NCBI GenBank assembly: GCA_947504705.1
Contig: CANNIA010000001.1
Coordinates: 170,604-234,603, forward strand
Length of the DNA stretch: 64,000 nucleotides
Direction of reading: 5' to 3'
From: Paracoccaceae bacterium
GTDB lineage: Bacteria > Pseudomonadota > Alphaproteobacteria > Rhodobacterales > Rhodobacteraceae
Made by a program: the position numbers and the translations under genes. A model generated the notes under the pieces. It saw nothing but the letters and a program-made list of their open reading frames with translations, did not search any database and had not been told where the DNA came from. The number at the start of each line of letters is the position of its first letter. The stretch's first letter is position 1. Of this stretch, positions 17,915 to 25,921 are shown in pieces.

Positions 17915-19171
17915 AGCCAAAGCGATTTTCGCCTGTCGCTTGCCCGCCGCCCGGTCGATGAAGTTCAAAACCAGCGGGCGAATGTTCAAACGCCAGCTTT
18001 TGCCCGCGAAGATGCCGTAATGCCCCGCGTCAGGCTCAAGATGCTGGCCCTTCTTGTCATCGGAAAGCCCAGTCAACATCTTCAGCGCCGCCACGCATTG
18101 GCCGGGGGCCGAGATATCGTCATTGGCACCCTCGACCGTCATCACCGAAACCTTGGTGATGGCACCGATATCCACCTTGCGCCCCGCCACCACGAAGGAA
18201 TTCGTCGCAATCTCGCGGTTTTTGAAGATGCGCTCGACGGTTGACAGGTAGAACTCCGCCGTCATGTCCATGACCGCAAGATATTCGTCATAGAACCGGT
18301 TGTGGGCGTCGTGATCCGAAGCCTCACCGCGCGCGGCACGCATGATCTGTTCGGAAAACGCCTTCGAATGGCGTTCAGAGTTCATCGCCATAAAGCTTTG
18401 CAGCTGCAAAAGCCCCGGATAGACCAGCCGCCCCGCGCCTTTGTGCTGAAAGCCAACCCGTTGAATCGCAATGTGCTCCAGCTGGCCCATAGTGATCCGG
18501 CGGCCAAAGTCGGTGACTTCGGTGGCAGCCGCATCCGGGTCAACCGGCCCGCCGATCAGAACCAGCGATTTCGGCTGCGCCTCGGGGTCCTCAGCCGCCA
18601 GATAGGCGGTCGCGGCAAGGGTCAGGGGTGCCGGCTGGCAAATCGCAATGACATGGGTGTCAGGACCCAGCGCCTTCATGAATTCGGCCAGATAAAGCGT
18701 ATAATCCTCGATATCGAACTTGCCTTCCGACACTGGAATGTCCCGCGCATTGTGCCAGTCGGTCACGAACACATCGGCATCCGGCAAAAGCGAGGCAACT
18801 GTTGACCGCAACAGCGTGGCGTAATGGCCCGACATCGGCGCCACCAGCAGGATCTTGCGCGCCATGGGCGAACGGCGGCGCACAAAGAACTGCACCAGAT
18901 CGCCAAACGGTTTTTCTACCACAGGCTTCACATCGACCAGATGGTCCTGCCCGTCCGGCCCCGCGATCGAACGGATGCCCCAGTCCGGCTTGGCGACCAT
19001 CCGGTTGAAGGTCCGCTCGGTCACTTCCCCCCAGGCGGCCATCAGGGGCAGCATCGGGTTCATCGACATCGCAAAAGCCGGATAGCTGGCAAAGGCCCTT
19101 GCACTGGCGCCCATCCACGCATTGGTGTTACGCGCGCTTTCCATCAGGTCATAGGTGAACATATACTTCAT
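17903..19171 (-). CDS. phaZ: Intracellular polyhydroxyalkanoate depolymerase
   Basis: A 422-aa PhaZ of the intracellular type that degrades amorphous native PHB granules. The start MKYMFTYDLMESARN is typical of the family, and the lipase-like box carries Cys in AICQPAPL near residue 170, as expected for intracellular (PhaZ1-type) depolymerases. The His region is DAGHYGIFAGKSWR near 390. The ATG at 19171 is supported by family alignment; 64 additional upstream codons overlap the divergent promoter region. It is divergent from phaC with only 107 bases between them. Confidence 0.93.
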   Translation of the reverse strand: MKYMFTYDLMESARNTNAWMGASARAFASYPAFAMSMNPMLPLMAAWGEVTERTFNRMVAKPDWGIRSIAGPDGQDHLVDVKPVVEKPFGDLVQFFVRRRSPMARKILLVAPMSGHYATLLRSTVASLLPDADVFVTDWHNARDIPVSEGKFDIEDYTLYLAEFMKALGPDTHVIAICQPAPLTLAATAYLAAEDPEAQPKSLVLIGGPVDPDAAATEVTDFGRRITMGQLEHIAIQRVGFQHKGAGRLVYPGLLQLQSFMAMNSERHSKAFSEQIMRAARGEASDHDAHNRFYDEYLAVMDMTAEFYLSTVERIFKNREIATNSFVVAGRKVDIGAITKVSVMTVEGANDDISAPGQCVAALKMLTGLSDDKKGQHLEPDAGHYGIFAGKSWRLNIRPLVLNFIDRAAGKRQAKIALASAQ

Positions 19172-19243
19172 CACGTCTCCTAAGCCCGGTTTTCCCGCGC
19201 AGTGGGCAGATGTCGCATGGTGCTGTTGCGAAATCCGGTTATG

Positions 19244-19254
19244 CTGCACAGCGG
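19244..19254. promoter_or_regulatory. Near-match PhaR site upstream of phaC
   Basis: CTGCACAGCGG matches the CTGC-N3-GCAG pattern seen twice upstream of phaP except for one base in the right half. It lies 25 bases before the phaC start in the phaZ-phaC divergent region. One mismatch makes this a weak candidate that may bind PhaR less tightly. Confidence 0.35.
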
Positions 19255-19278
19255 CGACGATAAGGGGGAACCATTCGT

Positions 19279-21069
19279 ATGACAACAGAAGACATGACCC
19301 CCGACGCCGCGGAACGTGCCGCACGGCTGAGTGCCAACCTTGTGAAGATGGAAGAACTGTCAAAGCGGTTGACCACGGCCATGGCGCATCGCCGCCAGGT
19401 TGACCCGTCGCTGCATGGCCCGGCCCCCGATGTCTATATGAAAGCCGCCGCCGCCTATTTCGCCGAGATGGTGTCGAACCCGGCCCGGGTGATGGAACAT
19501 CAGGTCAGCTATTGGGGCAAGGCCTTGAAGCATTATGTCGAGGCGCAACAGACACTTGCCAAAGGTGAGTTCAAGGCCCCGCCCGACCCCAGTCCCAAGG
19601 ATCGCCGCTTTGGTAACCCCTTGTGGGAAACGCATCCCTTCTTCAACTATGTCAAACAGCAGTACGTTCTGAACTCCGAAGCGATCACCACCGCCATGGG
19701 CGACATGGAGGCGCTGGCCCCCGAAGATCGCCGCCGGGTGGAATATTTCACGAAACAGATTGTCGACATGTTCGCGCCGACGAATTTCCTGGGCACCAAC
19801 CCCGACGCACTTGAAAAAGCCGTGGAAACGGATGGTGAAAGCCTGGTGAAAGGCCTGGAGAATCTGGTCCGCGACATCGAATCGAACCAAGGCGATCTTC
19901 TGGTCACCCTTGCGGACCCTCAGGCGTTTCACGTCGGCCAGAACATCGCCACTACCCCCGGCGCGGTCGTCTATCGCAACAAGATGCTGGAGTTGATTCA
20001 GTACGAACCCACCACCGAACAGGTCCACAAGACGCCCTTGCTGATCTTCCCGCCCTGGATCAACAAGTTCTACGTCATGGACCTCAAGCCACAGAATTCC
20101 TTGATAAAATGGATCGTGGATCAGGGCTTTACTCTCTTCGTCGTCTCTTGGGTCAACCCCGATGCCTCCTATGCCGAGACCGGGATGGACGGTTATATCC
20201 GCGACGGTTTCATGCGCGCCATGGCGGAAACCCGGCGCATCACCGGGGAAAAGAAGATCAACGCGGTCGGCTACTGCATCGCGGGCACCACGCTGGGCCT
20301 CACCCTCGCGCATCTGCAAAAGACCGGCGATGACACCGTCAAGACCGCCACCTTCTTCACCACGCTGACCGATTTCTCCGACCCAGGCGAAGTCGGCGTC
20401 TTTTTGAACGACGATTTCGTCGACGGGATCGAGCGGCAGACCGAACAGGACGGGATTCTGTCCAAGCTCTTCATGTCGAAGACCTTCAGCTATCTCCGCT
20501 CGAATGACCTGATCTACACGCCTGCCATCAAAAGCTACATGCTGGGCGAGGCTCCCCCTGCCTTTGACCTCCTTTTCTGGAACGGCGATGGAACCAACCT
20601 GCCCGCCAAAATGGCCGTCGAATACCTGCGCGGCCTGTGCCAGCACGACGGTTTCGCCAGGGGCGACTTCAGGGTGTTCGGCAAGAAGGTTCAGCTTAAG
20701 GACGTGAAAGTCCCTCTTTGCGCCATCGCTTGCGAGACCGATCACATCGCCCATTGGAAGGGATCCTTCAACGGGATCAAGCAGATGGGATCAAAGGACA
20801 AAACCTTCATCCTGTCCCAATCCGGCCATATCGCCGGGATCATCAACCCGCCCTCAAAGGACAAATACGGCCATTACACCAACGATGCCCCCGTCGCCGG
20901 TGAACCCGGGACGTGGCTGAAAGACGCGACCTTCAACAAAGGCAGCTGGTGGCCGCGCTGGGGCGCATGGCTTGCCAGCCAGTCCGGCCCGCTGGTCAAG
21001 GCGCGCGTGCCGGTTGATTCGCTTTGTCCGGCACCGGGAACTTATGTCTCGGCCACGCCCGGCACCTGA
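19279..21069 (+). CDS. phaC: Class I polyhydroxyalkanoate synthase
   Basis: A 596-aa class I PHA synthase that polymerises (R)-3-hydroxyacyl-CoA into PHB on the granule surface. The lipase-like box is GYCIAGTTLG with the catalytic Cys at 333. The Asp is in CETDHIAHW (near 487) and the His in LSQSGHIAGIINPP (near 515). The PhaC N-terminal domain covers about residues 70-250. Length and architecture are normal. A strong AGGGGGA ribosome site precedes the ATG. Downstream are phaP and phaR. Confidence 0.96.
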   Translation: MTTEDMTPDAAERAARLSANLVKMEELSKRLTTAMAHRRQVDPSLHGPAPDVYMKAAAAYFAEMVSNPARVMEHQVSYWGKALKHYVEAQQTLAKGEFKAPPDPSPKDRRFGNPLWETHPFFNYVKQQYVLNSEAITTAMGDMEALAPEDRRRVEYFTKQIVDMFAPTNFLGTNPDALEKAVETDGESLVKGLENLVRDIESNQGDLLVTLADPQAFHVGQNIATTPGAVVYRNKMLELIQYEPTTEQVHKTPLLIFPPWINKFYVMDLKPQNSLIKWIVDQGFTLFVVSWVNPDASYAETGMDGYIRDGFMRAMAETRRITGEKKINAVGYCIAGTTLGLTLAHLQKTGDDTVKTATFFTTLTDFSDPGEVGVFLNDDFVDGIERQTEQDGILSKLFMSKTFSYLRSNDLIYTPAIKSYMLGEAPPAFDLLFWNGDGTNLPAKMAVEYLRGLCQHDGFARGDFRVFGKKVQLKDVKVPLCAIACETDHIAHWKGSFNGIKQMGSKDKTFILSQSGHIAGIINPPSKDKYGHYTNDAPVAGEPGTWLKDATFNKGSWWPRWGAWLASQSGPLVKARVPVDSLCPAPGTYVSATPGT

Positions 21070-21118
21070 CATATGCCTGTCATGACTTCGGGTTAGCTCC
21101 GGCGAGGCAAGGATTTTG

Positions 21119-21129
21119 CTGCAATGCAG
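21119..21129. promoter_or_regulatory. PhaR operator 1 upstream of phaP
   Basis: CTGCAATGCAG is an exact CTGC-N3-GCAG palindrome, the site described for PhaR of Rhodobacter sphaeroides and similar to Paracoccus. It is centred 89 bases before the phaP start, upstream of the -35 box. Confidence 0.8.
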
Positions 21130-21137
21130 AAAGACCC

Positions 21138-21166
21138 TTGAAATGCTGCAGTGCAGCGTATATATC
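21138..21166 (+). promoter_or_regulatory. Candidate phaP promoter
   Basis: A TTGAAA -35 box (21138-21143) and a TATATC -10 box (21161-21166) are separated by 17 bases. The second PhaR site lies entirely inside the spacer, which would let PhaR block RNA polymerase directly. The distance to the phaP start leaves a leader of about 40 bases. Confidence 0.65.
21146..21156. promoter_or_regulatory. PhaR operator 2 inside the phaP promoter spacer
   Basis: CTGCAGTGCAG is a second exact CTGC-N3-GCAG site, spaced 27 bases from the first start-to-start (close to 2.5 helical turns). It sits between the -35 and -10 boxes of the candidate phaP promoter. Confidence 0.82.
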
Positions 21167-21212
21167 TGCATCATGAAAACGGGCCCACTGCCCTGGCCCC
21201 ATGGAGAGTGAA

Positions 21213-21662
21213 ATGACCAAGACCCCGGACTTCACCAAAGTCATGCAGGACATGATGGCTTCGTTCCCGGTTGATGCCTCGGCGTTCCAGAACGCCTTCA
21301 AGACCCAGGCTGCCTTCGCCGAGAAATTCTCGAAAGTGGCGATTGAAGCTGCTGAAAAGTCGACCGAAATCTCGGCCAAATGGGCCAAGGACGCGTTGGC
21401 CAAGGTTGGTCAAGTCGCAAAAGCCAAAGCCGAGCCGGCTGACTATTCCAAAGCCGTGACCGACTTCGCTTCGACCGCTGCTGAAATGGCGACCGAGAAT
21501 CTGGCCGCCTTCGCCGAAGTTGCGAAGAAAGTGCAGATGGAAACCGTTGAACTGATGCTTGCCGCTGGCAAGGACATCTCGGAAGACGCGTCCAGCGCTG
21601 TCAAGAAAGCGACCGCCGACGTGGCGACCGCTGCCAAGAAAGCTGCTGCAGCTGCGAAGTAA
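21213..21662 (+). CDS. phaP: Phasin (granule-coat protein)
   Basis: A 149-aa, Ala/Lys-rich, almost wholly helical protein of the phasin family that coats PHB granules and sets their size and number. It has no signal peptide; an N-terminal TKTPDFTKVMQDMM and a long amphipathic core are followed by an Ala/Lys tail typical of Rhodobacter phasins. The ATG at 21213 has GGAGAG just upstream; another ATG at 21201 in frame is less likely. It is preceded by two PhaR sites and followed by a strong terminator, so it forms its own transcript. Confidence 0.92.
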   Translation: MTKTPDFTKVMQDMMASFPVDASAFQNAFKTQAAFAEKFSKVAIEAAEKSTEISAKWAKDALAKVGQVAKAKAEPADYSKAVTDFASTAAEMATENLAAFAEVAKKVQMETVELMLAAGKDISEDASSAVKKATADVATAAKKAAAAAK

Positions 21663-21691
21663 TTCGCTTTAGCTTCGTGCTTCCAAGCATT

Positions 21692-21729
21692 GGGCAGGCC
21701 GGGACACCCCGCGCCTGCCCTTTCTTTTT
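21692..21729 (+). terminator. Terminator of phaP
   Basis: The stem GGGCAGG (21692-21698) pairs with CCTGCCC (21714-21720), with a GC-rich inner loop, followed directly by TTTCTTTTT. It ends the phaP transcript and separates it from phaR. Confidence 0.85.
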
Positions 21730-21782
21730 GTGACAGCCTCCCCTAGACTTCTCTGCAAGCGCACAATCCCTGGGGGGACACC

Positions 21783-22340
21783 ATGGCCGATACTTCGAAG
21801 CCGCTTTTGATCAAGCGCTACGCCAGCCGGCGGCTCTACAACACCGAAACCTCGGATTACGTGACACTTGAAGACATCGCAGGCTTTATTCGGGCCGGGC
21901 GTGAGGTTCAGATCATCGACCTCAAGACCGGCGACGACCTGACGCGGCAGTTTCTGCTGCAGATCGTGGCCGAGCACGAATCGAAGGGCGAAAGCGTGTT
22001 GCCCGTCGATGTCTTGACCGACCTCGTCCGAAGCTATGCCACCGGCATGCAATCGGTCATGCCGCAGTTTCTTGCGGCCTCGTTCGGCATGTTGCGCGAC
22101 AGCCAGGCAAAGCTGGTGGAAAACCTGACCGTGATCCCGAACCCGATGGCCGCCGTACCGGGGTTCGATGCGCTGCGCAAACAGCAGGAAGCCTTTCTCA
22201 AGACCATGATGGGCGGGATACCCGGCTGGGCGGGCACCGGCCCGGCCAAGGATGCGGACGCCCCGGCCGAACCTTCGGACGACATTGCCGACATCAAGAA
22301 GCAACTGGCCGAGTTGCAGAAAAAGCTGTCCAGGCTTTAA
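21783..22340 (+). CDS. phaR: PHA synthesis repressor
   Basis: A 185-aa PhaR. The N-terminal DNA-binding domain shows LIKRYASRRLYNTETSDYV (about residues 9-27) and the PHB-accumulation regulatory domain continues with DLKTGDDLTRQFLLQI. It binds both PHB and operator DNA, so granules titrate it away and free phaP expression. The C-terminal end is a short coiled-coil (DIADIKKQLAELQKKL). It is followed after three bases by the LysR gene, suggesting a joint transcript. Confidence 0.94.
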   Translation: MADTSKPLLIKRYASRRLYNTETSDYVTLEDIAGFIRAGREVQIIDLKTGDDLTRQFLLQIVAEHESKGESVLPVDVLTDLVRSYATGMQSVMPQFLAASFGMLRDSQAKLVENLTVIPNPMAAVPGFDALRKQQEAFLKTMMGGIPGWAGTGPAKDADAPAEPSDDIADIKKQLAELQKKLSRL

Positions 22341-22343
22341 ACG

Positions 22344-23291
22344 ATGGCAGAAGCCGAAGGCCGCGTTACACTTTGGGGGATCGAGATCTTCGTCGCTGCT
22401 GCCGAAGAAGGCTCGATCTCGGCTGCCGCGCGTCGTCTTGGCGTCAGCCCCTCGGCGGTCAGCCAGCAGCTTGCCGGGCTTGAATCGGCGCTGGGGGCGA
22501 TTCTTCTGGATCGCTCGGGGCGACCGGTTCAGGTGACGCCCGCCGGGATCATGTTCCGCCGCCACGCCCAGACCATCCTGAATGCCGCCTCCGAGGCTCG
22601 GGCCGAACTCGCTATGGCGGATCTTTCGGGCATGACAACCCTGCGGATCGGGGTGATCGAGGATTTCGACAGCGACGTGACCCCGCGACTTCTGTCCGCC
22701 CTGTCCCGCGATCTGAAAGGCTGCCGGTTCCTATTGGAAACCGGGGCCAGCCATCGGCTGATGGACCAGCTTGAGGCCCGGGCGCTGGATATCGTTGTCG
22801 CTGCCGACAGCGCCGGAGAGGCGTCGTCCGAAGACTGGCGCGAAGTGCATCCCCTAATGTCCGAGCCTTTCGTCGCCGTCGCCCCCCCCGGTGCCGCAAT
22901 CGGGGATCTGCCGCTGATCCAGTACACCGCGCGGCATCTGATGGGCCGCCAGATCGCCGCGCATCTCTCCCGGCATGGCATCAAGCCCGCTCATCGCTTT
23001 GAACTCGACAGCTACGCCGCCATCCTGGCCATGGTCGCGGGGGGTGAGGGCTGGACAATCTTGACCCCCCTTGCCCTGCATCAGGCCCGCGCCTTCCGCC
23101 CACAAGTCGAAGTCCGCCCGCTGCCCTTCCCGGCGCTGGAGCGCACGCTTTCACTTTCGGCCCGCGCCGGCATCCTGCATGACGTACCGGGTCAGATCAC
23201 CGCCCGCCTGAAGCCGCTGATTACCGAAGTGGTGATCGCCCCGGCGCTGGCCGCCTGCCCCTGGCTCAAGCCTGCGCTGCGGGTGCTATAG
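22344..23291 (+). CDS. LysR-family transcriptional regulator
   Basis: A 315-aa LysR-type regulator. The winged helix-turn-helix is at residues 8-67 (FVAAAEEGSISAAARRLGVS then SQQLAGLESALG). The effector-binding domain starts near 95 with TTLRIGVIEDFD. Its target is not evident; no divergent gene is adjacent, and the phaR-lysR spacing of three bases suggests read-through from phaR. The C-terminus is normal. Confidence 0.88.
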   Translation: MAEAEGRVTLWGIEIFVAAAEEGSISAAARRLGVSPSAVSQQLAGLESALGAILLDRSGRPVQVTPAGIMFRRHAQTILNAASEARAELAMADLSGMTTLRIGVIEDFDSDVTPRLLSALSRDLKGCRFLLETGASHRLMDQLEARALDIVVAADSAGEASSEDWREVHPLMSEPFVAVAPPGAAIGDLPLIQYTARHLMGRQIAAHLSRHGIKPAHRFELDSYAAILAMVAGGEGWTILTPLALHQARAFRPQVEVRPLPFPALERTLSLSARAGILHDVPGQITARLKPLITEVVIAPALAACPWLKPALRVL

Positions 23292-23310
23292 GGTCGGCAG
23301 CGGACCGCCT

Positions 23311-23778
23311 TCAGGCGGCGGCCGGGTAACTCGCAAAAACGCTGATGTTCCCATCCTTGCCGATCAGCAGCACGTCATAGGCCTCGCGTTCGGCCTCCGG
23401 TCCCATACCAGGAGAGCCGAAGGGCATTCCAGGCACGGCAAGTCCAATCGCAGCCGGGCGCTCGGCCAGAAGACGGCGGATCTCGGGGGCGGGCACATGG
23501 CCCTCAAGCACAAAGCCGTCGGCGTTCGCCGTGTGACACGAGCGCGCCGCGTCCGGAACGCCCTTTTCCGTCTTCAGTGCATCCAGCGCATCGTCGGCAA
23601 GCACCTCAACCGAAACCTGAAATCCCTCGGCCCGCAGGTATTCGACCCAGCCCTCGCAGCAGGGGCAGGTGGCGTCCTTGGCAACCTGAATCGTCGGCAG
23701 CGTTTGCGCAGCAATCGGTCGCGCGACGCCCGCAGCCAGCCCCGCCAGCAACAAGGATCTTCGGGCAATCCGGAACAT
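23311..23778 (-). CDS. DUF411 periplasmic metal-binding protein
   Basis: A 155-aa exported protein. The N-terminus has an RR pair (RIARRSLLLAG) and a hydrophobic stretch ending AAQ, so Tat export is possible. The DUF411 core shows DATCPCCEGWVEYL with Cys at 38, 40 and 41, then SCHTANADGFVLEGHVPA near 80 and LAVPGMPFGSPGM near 115. DUF411 proteins are tied to copper handling, often near copper-resistance genes. Here it stands alone, but it may share a metal theme with the bufferin operon 10 kb away. The ATG at 23778 follows family alignment. Confidence 0.85.
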   Translation of the reverse strand: MFRIARRSLLLAGLAAGVARPIAAQTLPTIQVAKDATCPCCEGWVEYLRAEGFQVSVEVLADDALDALKTEKGVPDAARSCHTANADGFVLEGHVPAPEIRRLLAERPAAIGLAVPGMPFGSPGMGPEAEREAYDVLLIGKDGNISVFASYPAAA

Positions 23779-24094
23779 GACACCCTCACTTTTCCCGTCT
23801 GGCCAGCATGCCAGAGCCAGAGCCGCCACGCCAGATCGCCGGACGGCAGACGCCACCGATTGCCGAAGTCGTGATCGCCTGCCCCGGGCTCGCGCGCGCG
23901 CTGCGGGCGCGCCAAGGGTCCGCTCATCGGTCACCAAGCCCGCGCTTTTGGCTACGCACCGCCCCGCGATGACCGCTGCGAAGCGCGGGCGGAGCCTTCC
24001 CCGCCCCCCCCGCAAAATGATTGCCAAGTCCTTTACGCCCACAGCCAAGCGTTTGATTTCACGCGGCTTTCAAAATCTGCCCAGCGTGGACAAA
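23779..24094. other. 316-base gap, no supported gene
   Basis: Between DUF411 and the aminotransferase. It contains a CG-alternating tract (GCGCGCGCGCT around 23895) and the presumed DUF411 promoter. Open frames here are short and extend antisense to neighbours, and no RNA gene or clear terminator is seen. Confidence 0.5.
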
Positions 24095-25285
24095 TCAGCC
24101 CCGCACATCCTTTGCCGAGTCCAGGATCGCCTCTGCGATATAATCCAGCTCAGCTTCCGTCAGCCGAGTCGGCAACCGCACATCACAGGCCCGCATCAGC
24201 ATCGCCCGCGTCCGCGGCAGCTCGGGGGCATCGCCCAGGAACTGCCAGTTCCAGAACGCCCGGGCATTCCCCTCGGTCAACCCGAAGACCTGAACCGTGA
24301 TCCCCCGACCCTTCGCAGCCGCCTGGAAATCCAGCGCCTGTTGGTCGGTCCAGTCACCCACCAGATTGAACTGGATCGAATCCGGCGCGCGAAGTTCGGG
24401 CCCCAGCGGCTCGGGTACCGCCAGATGGATCGACCCATTCAGCACCGCAGCCACCCGGTCATGCCCGGCACGACCCTTTTCCACCCGCTCGGCCACCAGG
24501 GGCAGCTGCGGGCGGATCACGGCGGCAGAAAGATTCTGCATCCGCAGGTTATAAAGCGGCAGCTTGTTCTGCCAGTGGGCGCAGGAGTTCGACAGGCCGG
24601 GATGCTTCTTCCAGTTCGTCTCATAAGCCCCCGACATGATGATCGCGCGGGCGGCGATTTCGGGGTCGTCCGTGATCATGATCCCGCCTTCGCCCGCATT
24701 CACCAGCTTGTAGGATTGGAAACTGAAACAGCCGACCTTGCCAACCGTCCCGATATTGCGCCCGCCCCAGACCGTGCCCAGCGAATGGGCCGCATCCTCG
24801 ATCACCGGGATGCCGGCCGCATCGGAAAGCCGCATGATCGCGTCCATGTCGGAGGTATGGCCCCGCATGTGGCTGATCATCACCGCGCCTGCGCCGGGCA
24901 GTTTCCGGGCGAAATCTTCCATATCGACGCGGTAGTTTTCACCCACTTCGACCAGAACCGGCTCACAGTCCGCATGCACGACCGAGGACGGCACGGCCGC
25001 GAAGGTGAAGGCCGGGATCAGGACCTTGGCCCCGCGCGGCAGGTCAAGGGCCTTTAGCGCCAGGAAAAGGGCCGCCGAACAGGACGACACCGCCAGCGCA
25101 TAGCGCGAGCCCAGAAGGGCGGCGAATTCGCTTTCCAACAGGGCAACCGGCGCGTCGCAGGGCGCGGTATAGCGGAAGAGATCGCCGGAGGAGAGGAGCC
25201 GGTCGATCTCGGCCCGGGCAGCCTCGGGGATCGGTTCGCTATCATAGACATTGGGGGCGAGGGTCTGACCGTCGTGCGCCATCAT
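24095..25285 (-). CDS. DegT/DnrJ/EryC1/StrS aminotransferase
   Basis: A 396-aa PLP-dependent sugar-type aminotransferase. The PLP phosphate region is AVSSCSAALFLALK near 66-79, the Asp is in VIEDAAHSLG near 163, and the Schiff-base Lys sits in SFQSYKLVNAGEGG near 195. Family members transaminate nucleotide keto-sugars for glycans or antibiotics. No sugar-nucleotide genes are immediately adjacent, though a glycosyltransferase and an epimerase-like cupin lie 6 kb away. Two ATGs (25285, 25282) are possible. Confidence 0.85.
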   Translation of the reverse strand: MMAHDGQTLAPNVYDSEPIPEAARAEIDRLLSSGDLFRYTAPCDAPVALLESEFAALLGSRYALAVSSCSAALFLALKALDLPRGAKVLIPAFTFAAVPSSVVHADCEPVLVEVGENYRVDMEDFARKLPGAGAVMISHMRGHTSDMDAIMRLSDAAGIPVIEDAAHSLGTVWGGRNIGTVGKVGCFSFQSYKLVNAGEGGIMITDDPEIAARAIIMSGAYETNWKKHPGLSNSCAHWQNKLPLYNLRMQNLSAAVIRPQLPLVAERVEKGRAGHDRVAAVLNGSIHLAVPEPLGPELRAPDSIQFNLVGDWTDQQALDFQAAAKGRGITVQVFGLTEGNARAFWNWQFLGDAPELPRTRAMLMRACDVRLPTRLTEAELDYIAEAILDSAKDVRG

Positions 25286-25375
25286 GCACCTTTTCTGAAA
25301 CTTATCTTAAGGAAAGGTGTAAACACCTGACGCATGACACGCCAGTGACAAATTCGGCCTTTTGCGTCTTTCCCC

Positions 25376-25921
25376 CTAGATTTTCACGCCAGCACGCGCC
25401 GCAACCATATGCATAGCGTCTTCCATCTCGTGCCAGGCCGTGCGCGCCATCGAGCGGAAGACCATGATCTGGAATGCGGCCTCGTCCAGACGCAGCACAA
25501 CCGCGTTCATGTGGTTCAACTGGGTTCGCAGCACCTGGCCCACCGGGAAGGCTCCAAGTCGTAGGTCAGTCGGCAAATGTCGGGACAGAACGTCAACCGC
25601 GGAGGCTCCGGTCAGGGACAGGACCGACCAGCCGTCGGACTGATCGGTCAGGGCCGCGCCTTCCATTGCAGGGGGCGCGACGCCGATCAGGAAAGCCTGA
25701 TCCCGTCCGGTCCAGACGATACGAACCCCGTCCTTTTCCAGCACCGAATTCGGCGCGGGCATGGTAAGGCCCAAGGTTTTCAAGCCCTTGTCAACCGCCT
25801 TTGCCCCAGATGGGAACACGGCGATCGAGGTGATCGGTGCCAGCGGCAGTTCGGCCAGCGTAGCAGATCCAAGGGTCAGGTTGCGCCCGTCAAGCGCGGT
25901 TTTCGCAATGAGTTCAGGCAC
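25376..25921 (-). CDS. soxG: Sarcosine oxidase gamma subunit
   Basis: A 181-aa SoxG, last gene of the soxBDAG operon. The family shows weak motifs; visible landmarks are SVLSLTGASAVDVLSRHLP in the middle and a C-terminal region resembling the GcvT fold. I chose the GTG at 25921, with AGGGGGAG seven bases upstream and an 8-base overlap with soxA; an ATG at 25945 gives a longer overlap. The subunit completes the heterotetramer that oxidatively demethylates sarcosine to glycine, giving 5,10-methylene-THF and H2O2. Confidence 0.85.
   Translation of the reverse strand: MPELIAKTALDGRNLTLGSATLAELPLAPITSIAVFPSGAKAVDKGLKTLGLTMPAPNSVLEKDGVRIVWTGRDQAFLIGVAPPAMEGAALTDQSDGWSVLSLTGASAVDVLSRHLPTDLRLGAFPVGQVLRTQLNHMNAVVLRLDEAAFQIMVFRSMARTAWHEMEDAMHMVAARAGVKI

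Noticed and set aside
23895..23915. CG-alternating tract as a possible Z-DNA or recombination site
   Set aside because: Short, and expected by chance in a genome of this GC content.
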